Source of the DNA: Phoronis ovalis | Lineage: Eukaryota; Phoronida; Phoronidae | Reading direction: 5' to 3' | NCBI GenBank assembly: GCA_028565635.1 | Contig: JAOXYB010046414.1 | Location: 1 to 12,285 of the forward strand | DNA length: 12,285 bases | Part shown: positions 1-11,705 of the stretch, piece by piece | Position numbering within the stretch: the first letter of the stretch is position 1 | Layout: each line of letters opens with the position of its first letter | The notes under the pieces: generated by a model | What the model was told of the DNA's origin: nothing | The model's input: only the letters and a program-made list of their open reading frames with translations | The model's database searches: none | Program-made: the position numbers and the translations under genes

Positions 1-358
1 AATATTGAAAATTATCACGTGAAAGACGATACCAATGCTGTGTATCCTATAGATAGGATAAACAGCAAAAATGCATGCATCTTTAAACTTGGTACACCAA
101 ATTTGATTGCAGAAACGTAAGTATGAATACAATCTAGTAGATTGTGACATCTAGTGGCAAAGGCAGTATATTCTGAAAGCCAATTATTCAGCTTAGTACG
201 GTATCAGAAGTCGACTTGGTTTCAAGAAAATAAAATATGATATCATGGTGACTTTGGTTGTATTGTTCAAACATATCTGAAGAGTGAATCACAGTTTAAA
301 CACATTTGAGATTTATGTGAGCATAAATTGTCCAGACAGTCATACACAAGTGACTTAC
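1..358. other. Intronic/flanking DNA downstream of the GOLGA7 exon
   Basis: This A+T-rich stretch follows the splice donor of the GOLGA7 exon on the minus strand, so it should be GOLGA7 intron. I looked on the minus strand for the next conserved block of the family (the segment after the PELE motif and the cysteine-rich centre) and did not find it, so the next exon is probably beyond the left edge. No other coding, RNA or repeat signal was seen. Confidence 0.5.
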
Positions 359-478
359 TTTTCCCTCCAGTTCTGGTGGTAATTTGCTTTCGAACTTCAC
401 AGCCATACCGTCAGTAAAGTCTCGAAATACAAATACTTTAGCACAGTTGTCCGTTGATATTTGCTGTGTTCCATCCAT
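359..478 (-). CDS. GOLGA7: Golgin subfamily A member 7 (GOLGA7/GCP16) homologue, first coding exon, partial
   Basis: The exon encodes the 40 N-terminal residues of a GOLGA7-like protein. In animals GOLGA7 is a small palmitoylated Golgi protein that partners the DHHC9 acyltransferase, which palmitoylates Ras, and also takes part in Golgi-to-surface transport. Seen here: a 13-residue leader, then AKVFVFRDFTDG and FESKLPPELEGK. These match the family pattern (G/A)KVF-x-x-RD-(Y/F) followed by F-x-(T/S)-K-(F/L)-P-x-ELE at the expected spacing. The exon ends in phase 0 at a strong donor, AAA|GTAAGT. The ATG at 478-476 is preceded by an acceptor (TTTGTTGTAG, exon from 483). If that acceptor joins the donor at 1850/1849, an in-frame TAA lies a few codons upstream in the first exon, which supports this ATG as the start. 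The rest of the protein (about 100 residues in the family) lies off the left edge. A processed or broken copy is possible but the intact donor argues against it. Confidence 0.8.
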
Positions 479-636
479 TCTTCCTACAACAAATTTACAG
501 ATATTAATTTTGAAACTTTTATTTAAGGAATTACAGTATGTTTATTATATTGGCCTTGGCTATAACTGCACACAGTCAGCTGGTGAGAAAGTGTTGTTAT
601 ATTATTTAAATACAAAAACATGATTTACTATACAGG

Positions 637-960
637 TATATGTGAATAGGTAGAGTAACAATGGGCCAGCCTGGGACAATACCTCCTCTTTCAACCAACA
701 TTTAAGCTCCAAATACCAAATATCTGCACTCAACCCACACACTGATCTGCTCACAAATGAATAATCTACAACTATAAGACACACAGGAATTCAGTTCTTC
801 ATTATCTGGCGCTAAATTCCGATACCTTTCAAGAGTAATTCAAAAACACTAGTCCTACCCATTTACATCAGCCACTGGCAACATGCTAGGCAATAAAACT
901 GCATCCTATCAAACCTTGAGAAAAACGCTGGAACAGCCCGTGCTCGCGCTCTCAATTACT
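637..960 (+). repeat. Left arm of foldback element
   Basis: This arm pairs with 1041-1349. The pairing is collinear from the outermost TATATGTG to the inner GTGCTC/CTCTCAATTACT block. It keeps about 20 bases (around 708-730) that the other arm lacks, so one arm has had an indel since they diverged. Confidence 0.8.
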
Positions 961-1040
961 TATCGGGTGTACTATCCATTTCGAAATCACTTAGGAAACA
1001 TGTGAACTCCTCGCTGACTCAGTTGGTAAATCAGCATTGT

Positions 1041-1349
1041 CAGTAAATGAGAGCACAGGCTCTTCCTGCAGTTTTCTCAAGGTTTGATAGGACGAAGTTT
1101 TAGTGTCTAGCACACTCCCTGTAGCCGATGTAGATGGATGGGTCTAAATCAACATTTTTAAATTACTCTTAAAAGGCATTGGAATTTAGTGCCAGATAAC
1201 GAAGAAATGAATACTGTTGTGCTTGTAAGTTGAAGAATATTGATTTGTGATCAGATCGATATGTGGGTTGAGTGTAGAAAGTTGGTTGGAAGAGGAGGCA
1301 TTGTCCCAGACTGGCTCATCGTTACACTACCTATTATATTACACATATA
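1041..1349 (-). repeat. Right arm of foldback element
   Basis: This is the reverse-complement partner of 637-960. The innermost pairing is at CAGTAAATGAGAGCAC and the outermost at CACATATA. The intervening 961-1040 is unpaired spacer. Confidence 0.8.
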
Positions 1350-1849
1350 GATTACACAGGAGGCCATATGGGTTGTAAATCTATTAAAAAAATTATAAAA
1401 CTTTCTTGCCAGTGCCTTTCTAACTGCAGCTAATTAATAATAATATATAGTAAAAAAAATGGAGTGAACAAGATCATGAAAGGCATGAAATATCTTTTAC
1501 AAAGCTTACACTGAAAAACTCCTATTCAGATAGGGTTATTAGCCTTAAATGAATGAATTTCACAGGCAGATGCAGCTAGGAATATAAAGACATCCAAAAA
1601 ACCAACCCAAATATAATTATAAGCAATCAAACACAACCAAGGCATTCTAAATCTTTTTCTTGCCAATCTTGGTGCTTTCCCGGATTCTAATATATAACCT
1701 TTTTGCGCTGTATTGCCTTATTATCTCGCTATTTTTTTAATTCAGAGGCAAAGTGAAAAGATGGCAAGACGTTGATAGTATCAATTTATAAAACAACTAC
1801 GGTTGTATCTGTCAAAACCTCCAGTGAAAACTCTATTTATCTAACGTAC

Positions 1850-1947
1850 CTGGTTGCAGTTAGCCTGTGAAACTTTTCGTCATCCGGGTACTTTTCACTT
1901 TTGATTGGTCTAAAAGCCCTCACATGGTTTCCTCTCGCTTTTTCAAG
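1850..1947. promoter_or_regulatory. Candidate divergent promoter between GOLGA7 (-) and SUCLG1 (+)
   Basis: Less than 100 bp separates the SUCLG1 start codon (1948) from the predicted GOLGA7 leader donor (1850). Visible elements are an inverted CCAAT box (GATTGGTC, core 1904-1908), which is a symmetric-acting NF-Y type site, an ETS-like core (ATCCGG, near 1883; CCGGAT on the minus strand), and a pyrimidine run (CCTCTCGCTTTTTC) just before the SUCLG1 ATG that could be a transcript start. There is no TATA box. The arrangement is typical of head-to-head housekeeping pairs. The motifs are seen; the function is inferred. Confidence 0.5.
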
Positions 1948-6894
<4,947 letters not shown>

Positions 6895-7306
6895 GAATGG
6901 TAGCCTGCTAATTCTTAGATATTAGATGAATAATGATCAAATGTTTTCATATGTTTGTGTTAAATCATGTTCAATGCTGCACATGAATGAAGCCACAATA
7001 GAAGCATTCATAAACATGACTAACAAGCGTGTATATATACAGACAGTTCGTATTTATCATGTAGATATCACCAGTGTAAGATTAATGGAAATATAACTTT
7101 CTCACTAATTATATCAGTTATGCTTGTTGTTACATTTTTATTACCTAATCCTTGCTATTAGCTAGCCAGCACTGTCAAAATCCTAGTGTCTATATGGCAC
7201 CAAATCTATTCATGTTTTGTCTACTAATGCTAACTCACTGTTGGCCAACAACATTTGGCACTGGGATACACAGAAATATACGAGTGTAGTGACCTTGATT
7301 TGCATC
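6895..7306 (+). other. Probable SUCLG1 3' untranslated region
   Basis: This A+T-rich stretch follows the SUCLG1 stop codon. No conserved frame or repeat was seen. The first canonical AATAAA on the plus strand is at 7307, so this is most simply 3' UTR, though an earlier variant signal could be used. Confidence 0.45.
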
Positions 7307-7312
7307 AATAAA
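7307..7312 (+). terminator. Candidate poly(A) signal of SUCLG1
   Basis: AATAAA lies about 410 bp after the stop codon, immediately before the decayed transposon fragment at 7314-7434. Cleavage would therefore fall inside transposon-derived DNA. It is the first canonical hexamer after the stop. Confidence 0.4.
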
Positions 7313-7313
7313 A

Positions 7314-7434
7314 AAGATATCCAATGGTAAAACCCGAGACTGAAAAAGGGGGCCATTTGGCAGCACATATATACAGGCAGTAAGGCTATTAGATTAAAAT
7401 ACCTTGATTTGTACTCCTCTTTCTCCATCCCTGG
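7314..7434 (+). mobile_element. Decayed fragment related to the element at 7778-8213
   Basis: The stretch around 7318-7380 (a degenerate ATACCCTGTGGTAAA-like unit, then TGAAAAAGGGGGCCATTTGG and CAGCACATATATA) lines up in order with 8119-8185 of the well-defined element (ATACCCTGTGGTAAAT, TGAAAGAGGGAGCCAATTGG, GCGGCACATATGTATA). The end, CTCCATCCCTGG (7423-7434), resembles that element's end, CCCTCCCCGG. The 5' part is not recognisable. The long open frame on the minus strand here (7210-7566) shares its peptide pattern with the other copy only because of this repeat. Confidence 0.5.
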
Positions 7435-7767
7435 TGAAAACATGTATTTTATTTTACTAATTATATGATATCGCCTGAAATAGTCCACAGAATTGGAGAA
7501 AACAATTCTGGACTGGAAGAAATGAAACAAGAAATTCAGTTCAAATAATGCCTTCAAGGAGGTCAATGTTGCCTTTCTTGGTTCAGCATGCCCCCGATCC
7601 CCTAGTAGGGCGTGACTTCACCACGCTCGAAACAAAAATATGCGGTGGTGGTGGTGTGACACCCGAGTGACAGTGCTAGCAACTATAATTATATAAGATA
7701 GGGCGATGAATGATGGTGCTGTGCTACAGATCACCGGAGGCGTACGTGATGCGCTGACCCGGCCTAT
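7435..7767. other. Non-coding flank, GC-rich from about 7590
   Basis: No gene is recognised. From about 7590 the sequence changes abruptly from A+T-rich to GC- and CpG-rich, with a (GGT)4 run near 7644 and GGAGGCGTACGTGATGCGC near 7738. This composition continues up to the insertion site of the 436-bp element and briefly beyond it (GTCACAGACCGCGAAACC), so the element may have landed in an older foreign or repetitive segment. Confidence 0.4.
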
Positions 7768-7777
7768 GCCCGATTCC
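7768..7777 (+). repeat. Left target-site duplication
   Basis: GCCCGATTCC is identical to 8214-8223. The match stops exactly at both ends, flanking the inverted-repeat termini of the element between them. Confidence 0.75.
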
Positions 7778-8213
7778 CGGGGGGGGGCCGGTACTCGACA
7801 GAAAAGTTGCTAGGTGAGGGGTGTGCGGCCTAAGTTAAAAAACCCTGACCATGTGGTAAATAAAAATCACCAAAAATATACCCTGTCGTAAATGAAAAAA
7901 CGTGAAACATATATACCCTGTCGTAATTAACTCTCCCGAAATAGATACCCTGTGTAAAATTAACTTGTAATTTATATACCCTGTGGTATTAAAATGAATA
8001 TGGAAAAATTTAAGAACCTTAATTTTTCATACCTGTTGTAAATGCGTTTTCCAAGTAATACACGCTACGAATATTTTTTTTAAAATATACCCTGTGGTAA
8101 ATATCTAACAAGAAAATTATACCCTGTGGTAAATGCGGAAGCTGCATGAAAGAGGGAGCCAATTGGGCGGCACATATGTATAGTGACTTTGAATGGCAGT
8201 AATCCCTCCCCGG
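7778..8213. mobile_element. MITE-like non-autonomous DNA transposon (436 bp) with internal minisatellite
   Basis: The left end reads CGGGGGGGGGCCGGTACTC and the right end, reverse complemented, reads CCGGGGAGGGATTACTGCC. Similarity continues inward as an imperfect subterminal inverted repeat: AAAGTTGCTA and GTGTGCGGCC on the left, AAAGTCACTA and TGTGCCGCCC on the right. A perfect 10-bp direct repeat flanks it, as expected for a target-site duplication. If the boundary is set two bases differently, it becomes 8 bp, the hAT/P length. There is no transposase. The interior is a degenerate tandem array. The superfamily is not determined. The clean duplication suggests it is younger than the foldback element. 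Confidence 0.75.
7846..8134 (+). repeat. Degenerate minisatellite, core ATACCCTGTGGTAAAT
   Basis: Eight copies of a core begin near 7846, 7878, 7913, 7945, 7976, 8029, 8087 and 8119. The last two are identical to ATACCCTGTGGTAAAT and the others differ by one to a few bases. The usual period is 31-35 bp. Two longer intervals (53 and 58 bp) probably hide lost units. Only the core is conserved; the A+T-rich filler between cores is not. Confidence 0.8.
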
Positions 8214-8223
8214 GCCCGATTCC
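8214..8223 (+). repeat. Right target-site duplication
   Basis: GCCCGATTCC is the second copy of 7768-7777. Removing one copy plus the element would restore a continuous GC-rich site followed by GTCACAGACCGCG. Confidence 0.75.
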
Positions 8224-8610
8224 GTCACAGACCGCGAAACCATTTACATACTTCATCCTGTCTTATACTAATACATGAAGAGCAAGCATATACTTATTGT
8301 ACGATATAAACATCCTGTATAGTGACTAGTCGACGACACGAAATGCGGAATGTCATATAGTAGACAGCGCGACTAATAAATTTTTCAACGTGCTTGTTAG
8401 CTGATGCTTTGCGTACGATATGTGAATTCTTCTATTTGGAGATCATATTTTAGGCTATATATTTGAAGGTATCATGCAATTAGTCGTTATGAATGATATT
8501 TCCAATCAGAACTGTTGATATCTGAAATTCATTTTTATTTATTATTATTAATAGAAATATAATTAAAAGAACTGAAGATATCTCTAATTATTGTCTGTGT
8601 TTCTGGAACC
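8224..8610. other. Non-coding spacer
   Basis: A+T-rich apart from its first 20 bases. The only structure seen is a weak direct repeat, AGAACTGTTGATATCTGAAATT (8507-8528) against a similar copy at 8568-8589 (about 17 of 22), flanking an A/T-only stretch. No gene is recognised. Confidence 0.35.
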
Positions 8611-8826
8611 ATCCCGGCCGGGTCCCGGAGACCGGGTACCAGTGATCATGCATTCAACAAATAATCACAGACAACCCGCCCGAAGACGTACTACCGTCAT
8701 GGCGACCGTTCAAAGATCGCATTTAGTTTACATTATATATTTTCTCTGCCCGAGTTTCTCTGTCGAGGTCTTCTATCTGGTACCATCAGTAATTCGGGTC
8801 TAAATCTCCGCTTTAAGGGCCGGGAT
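8611..8826. mobile_element. Possible short inverted-repeat element (216 bp, GC-rich ends)
   Basis: ATCCCGGCC (8611-8619) is the exact inverse of GGCCGGGAT (8818-8826). Further in, AGACCGGGTACCAGTGAT on the left resembles the reverse complement of the right side (AGACCCGAATTACTGAT). The ends are GC-rich islands in A+T-rich DNA. The left end also folds on itself (CCCGGCCGGG, GGTCCCGGAGACC). No flanking duplication was found, so the boundaries and the identity as a transposon are uncertain. Confidence 0.35.
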
Positions 8827-8927
8827 TTTTTTCTACATCGTCAAAGAAATCGGCTAAATCAACTTAAAAGACAAATGGAAAAAAAATGTTAGTTTGGGAT
8901 ATTATGACAAAGATATTTTCCTTTTGA

Positions 8928-9471
8928 TCAAGAAGTAGCTAGATTTCCATTGATGAATTTTGTTTCAAGGGGTGAATAGGTTTTGGTGGTGTCCTGTTTA
9001 AGGGATAGGTTTTTGTCAAAATTCGTCTCCCCTGCAGGGAGTGGTGCCTGGTATATCGGTTTGTATTGTTTTGTTGTGGCTGGCCGCTGCTGTTGCAAAG
9101 TGAAAGATAGATAAGTGGCAGATATATATATACATGGCAATGGAAGTTGCGCCATTTCAGGAAGCTGGGGAAGGAACGGACGATAACAACTTTTGTCTAA
9201 AAATATTCTAGTACATTCCTAACAAGCTTCAGGAAACATCAGAAACATGCTAAATTGTAGGATTTCTTACTTGAAAAGTTTCTTTTGCTATACCGTAAAC
9301 TTGTTTCGGGAGTTTTCCAATGATAACGCTTGAATGCCAAAGAAAACCTAGAAAACTTATCACCGCAGTTCTTGCACAATTTATAAGGTTATAAACAAAC
9401 TGTGCAGGTAGCAAAATTCTGAATATTAAAATTACAGTCAATAGTTTTATTTTGCTATTTACGAATTTCAT
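8928..9471 (-). CDS. Candidate two-exon gene for a small membrane protein of unknown function
   Basis: I do not recognise this protein. Exon A is 9471-9271: 67 codons from ATG, ending at donor CAA|GTAAGA in phase 0. Exon B is 9089-8928, after the acceptor TCTTTCACTTTGCAACAG, again phase 0, ending at TGA. The 181-bp intron joins two open frames into 120 residues. Exon A has a short basic start (MKFVNSKIK), a hydrophobic segment at about 10-25 (LLTVILIFRILLPAQF) and a second at about 35-51 (TAVISFLGFLWHSSVII), then KLPKQVYGIAKETFQ. Exon B is polar, rich in Thr, Lys, Gln and Pro (KQYKPIYQAPLPAGE), with no hydrophobic segment. A hairpin-like membrane protein with a soluble tail would fit. Support comes from matching phases, good splice sites and the ETS site at 9530. 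Neither exon alone is longer than chance open frames in this window, so this is a candidate, not an established gene. Confidence 0.35.
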
Positions 9472-9529
9472 GGCGTTTATCCATGGTGTTTCTTCATCAA
9501 GTAACTCGCTATTAAGTTGTAATGCTATT

Positions 9530-9539
9530 CACTTCCGGG
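9530..9539 (-). promoter_or_regulatory. Consensus ETS/GABP (NRF-2) site
   Basis: CACTTCCGGG on the plus strand is CCCGGAAGTG on the minus strand, the full ETS/GABP consensus typical of TATA-less housekeeping promoters. It lies 58 bp before the candidate ATG at 9471. Such a GC-rich motif is unlikely in this A+T-rich spacer by chance alone, though a single site is weak evidence. Confidence 0.45.
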
Positions 9540-9540
9540 A

Positions 9541-11110
9541 TTAATTTATTTGAAGAATTTTAGTAAGAAGGGACATGAAGAGAAAGCACCGCGTTCTTGC
9601 CAGATATTTCATTTTGTGCAACACAAGCTGAAAAATATTCCAATCATTTAGGGCACTTGCGTAATCAGCAAAATTGTTGTCGTTGTCTAATTACAGCGGA
9701 ATTACAGTTTGTTTACAAGTTGTTTATATTATACGTCTGGAGTTTAAACGGCATTTTGAGACTGAATAGACAATAATGCTAAATCAATAAGTAATCCATC
9801 AAACTGATTTAACATCATATTTATTAGTGTCGTGTGACTTAAGGTGGCTAATTTAGAATAAACATATAAAATTGTATGGTTGTTTAAGTGGGCCTTAATA
9901 ATTCCTTAATGACAAGCAGAGTGGAGAATATATAAACACTGAAATCTTGATATAGACCACCAAAGTTGAATCTAAACATTTTAATTTACCTCTCTCAAGG
10001 CTATTTTCGAAAAAGTGAAGGCTTTCTATTCTACATCATAACTTAATATTTTTTCTCGATACGCACTATTTATATCTGCATTTACAAGTTTAATCATACC
10101 AAAGTTTAAGCCAGAACATTTCTTCTTCTGTAAATCAAGACTTTTCCTGTTCTATTCCTATTAATTATCTTTATAAAAACAAACCCTTCTGTAACATAAA
10201 TTAATAAATTTTGACAACACGTTTATATATTAATTTGTGCAATTTACAGAATTTTCTGAAGTTCGCGTGTTTTACAAGATAATCGGTTTAGCGTCTTATT
10301 TGATTACCGTCAAATTACCTGATAAAGACAGGTAGATTATTTCCTAATTATTTTCTTTATTAATTGCTTTTAGATTATGTGTCATCTTATGATTTAATTT
10401 TCTCAGGAAAACTGAAGAAACATTTTTCTCAGGAAAACTAAGGAAAAATCAGCTGAAATGCAATTTTTCAAATAATGTTTTTTTTCTGAAATTTTAATTT
10501 TTAAAATTTTTTATGCATAATATAGACACAAATTCACTGAAAAAACTATTAATGATAAACGTAACATAAACTAGGTAATTGAGATTAATTTAAGGGTTTA
10601 GATCACACCGCACAGGATTGCAGCTGGTCATTTCTCACGCACGTATCTATGCACAATACTTCGACAGCGTTTCTCTACCATCCGAATTTCTCACATGTAC
10701 ACAGCAACAAAACTATGTTATCGCAAATTTATTGCAGTTATTAATTAGGAGCAACATTTTAATTACAATCAATGAAAACTAGTAATGATTAACACATAAT
10801 CTTGATAGTTTGCTAAAATAAATACCACCAAAAAATCATGTGTATGGAAGCTCAAAATTTCAGTGTTCTCACGAAACAACAACATGTACCTAGTCTAGGT
10901 TTAACAACAGTTTCTGGTACGCTCAACCTTCATATACATGAAATTTTAATAAACAATTTTGTCAATGAATACTTAAGTAGATTTCCTGGACACGTATATA
11001 TATATATTTTTCTAGAGTCTGCTTAACTCGGTCAAAGTATGAAGTACATGGAACTGCGGTGAATACACGTGAAGAGATATACCTCTACATCAAGTAATCT
11101 GATGTATACG
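9541..11110. other. A+T-rich intergenic spacer
   Basis: No gene, RNA gene or transposon is recognised. Small items: a 26-bp-period duplication of TCTCAGGAAAACT at 10401-10413 and 10427-10439, a short (TA)n run near 10995, and a 7-bp hairpin (TACATCA/TGATGTA, 11086-11106). The position downstream of a developmental homeobox gene makes it a place where cis-regulatory elements could lie, but nothing in the sequence shows one. Confidence 0.5.
10401..10439 (+). repeat. Short tandem duplication
   Basis: TCTCAGGAAAACT occurs twice 26 bp apart (10401 and 10427), with the flanking bases (TTTT before, AAGGAAA-like after) also similar. It is a small local duplication in A+T-rich DNA with no visible function. 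Confidence 0.6.
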
Positions 11111-11114
11111 AGGA

Positions 11115-11508
11115 CGAAAATATACATCTAGCTATTCTAAAAATGCACAGCTCCATATCCGGAGTCTGTTGTGTTTTCAGCAGATTTTCACCGATACCAT
11201 CGTTTCAGTATTATCCAACATTATATACAATATATTAACTTATTGGCACCCACAAGAATTCACTGATGTTTTAATTTAAGGTTTCCTTATGCACTGTTAT
11301 GACAAAATGCACATCTGGCTAGTTTAAAAATTCACGGATCCGTTGCCGAAACTTGCTTGGGAAATTTCAGTAGCTTTTCCCTTTCAATGTTTTTTAATTT
11401 TATATAATAGCATATATTCCCCTCGACATGTATTATTCAGTTGGCACCCTCAAGAATCCACTGATGTTCCTTTCCTTTGTTTAGGTGTCCACATTTCATC
11501 GTTATGAT
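11115..11508. repeat. Diverged tandem duplication (about 200 bp units) at the 3' end of Nkx3
   Basis: Unit 1 (about 11115-11302) and unit 2 (about 11303-11508) share ordered blocks: ACATCT-GCTA-T-TAAAAAT-CAC, TTTCAG-AG-TTTTC, then TTGGCACCCACAAGAATTCA (11243) against TTGGCACCCTCAAGAATCCA (11441), each followed by CTGATGTT and ending in GTTATGA (11296 and 11501). The period drifts from about 187 to 205 bp through indels. Unit 2 overlaps the Nkx3 stop codon, so the duplicated segment included the last codons plus adjacent 3' UTR. Confidence 0.65.
11393..11398 (-). terminator. Candidate poly(A) signal of Nkx3
   Basis: ATTAAA on the minus strand, about 105 bp after the stop codon. Another ATTAAA lies at 11270-11275 and an AATAAA at 10728-10733, so the 3' end is not settled. 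Confidence 0.3.
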
Positions 11509-11705
11509 TCGTAGATTATTTTAAGTCCTGGTATAGGTGTACTAGGATATAACATAGGTTTTATATTACTAGGTTTGTATAATATTTGATCGTCCTTCAC
11601 TAAAACAGTGATAGCGACTTTCCTGGCGGCTAAAGGTAACGTATGTTCTTGGCTCATATGACGTCGCTTTGTTTTATATCTTCTATTTTGAAACCATATT
11701 TTTAC
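11502..11705 (-). CDS. Nkx3-2: Nkx3 terminal exon (homeodomain 45-60 and C-terminus)
   Basis: Sixty-seven codons and TAA. The acceptor is TTTTCTTGTAG, phase 0. It begins with recognition-helix residues [15 protein letters not shown], continues through [14 protein letters not shown] and ends [17 protein letters not shown]. The tail is shorter than the vertebrate one and lacks its Tyr-rich end, with YPSTPIPGL in the corresponding place. It is too broken by the splice to appear as one frame with the upstream exon. Confidence 0.92.
   Translation of the reverse strand, partial: VKIWFQNRRYKTKRRHMSQEHTLPLAARKVAITVLVKDDQILYKPSNIKPMLYPSTPIPGLKIIYES

Larger units (their letters stand above)
637..1349. 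mobile_element. Foldback-type DNA transposon (non-autonomous, long inverted repeats)
   Basis: The segment is a very long imperfect palindrome. The left arm (about 637-960) matches the reverse complement of the right arm (about 1041-1349) along nearly its whole length, separated by a spacer of about 80 bp. The outer ends are TATATGTG and CACATATA. Shared blocks include CTGGGACAAT, CCTCCTCTT, CACTCAACCCACA, TTATCTGGC, AAGAGTAATT and TCCTATCAAACCTTGAGAAAA. By eye the arms agree at about three quarters to four fifths of positions, with one gap of about 20 bases near the outer end of the right arm. The flanks ACTATACAGG (627-636) and ATTACACAGG (1351-1360) agree at 8 of 10 bases and may be an eroded target-site duplication. 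There is no transposase frame. Long arms with a duplication of about 10 bp suggest a foldback or Mutator-like MITE, but the family is not identified. Confidence 0.8.
484..1849 (-). other. Predicted 5' intron of GOLGA7 (1366 bp)
   Basis: On the minus strand a consensus donor CCAG|GTACGT (GT at 1849-1848) and the acceptor TTTGTTGTAG (ending at 484) would define an intron in the GOLGA7 5' leader. The foldback element at 637-1349 would lie inside it. The remainder (484-636 and 1350-1849) is A+T-rich and I see no coding exon in it. The intron is inferred from splice motifs only. An unspliced or differently started leader is also possible. Confidence 0.4.

Noticed and set aside
602-784. Minus-strand open frame of 60 codons.
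   Set aside because: It overlaps the left arm and outer end of the foldback element and shows no family pattern.
7210-7566. Minus-strand open frame of 118 codons, the longest in the window.
   Set aside because: It runs through the decayed transposon fragment. Its only similarity (a VYMCCQMAPFF-like peptide) is to the translated other copy of that repeat. No splice or family support.
8019-8243. Minus-strand open frame of 74 codons.
   Set aside because: It lies in the 436-bp element and its target site, and includes translated minisatellite cores.
8507-8589. Pair of AGAACTG--GATATCT repeats flanking an A/T-only stretch, as a possible insertion duplication.
   Set aside because: About 17 of 22 matches in A+T-rich DNA and no recognisable element between them; too weak to call.
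8591-8803. Plus-strand open frame of 70 codons.
   Set aside because: It coincides with the GC-rich inverted-repeat unit; the GC-rich ends explain the lack of stops. No family pattern.
10838-11026. Plus-strand open frame of 62 codons.
   Set aside because: Chance-length frame in A+T-rich DNA, ending in a (TA)n run. No domain, splice partner or promoter motif.
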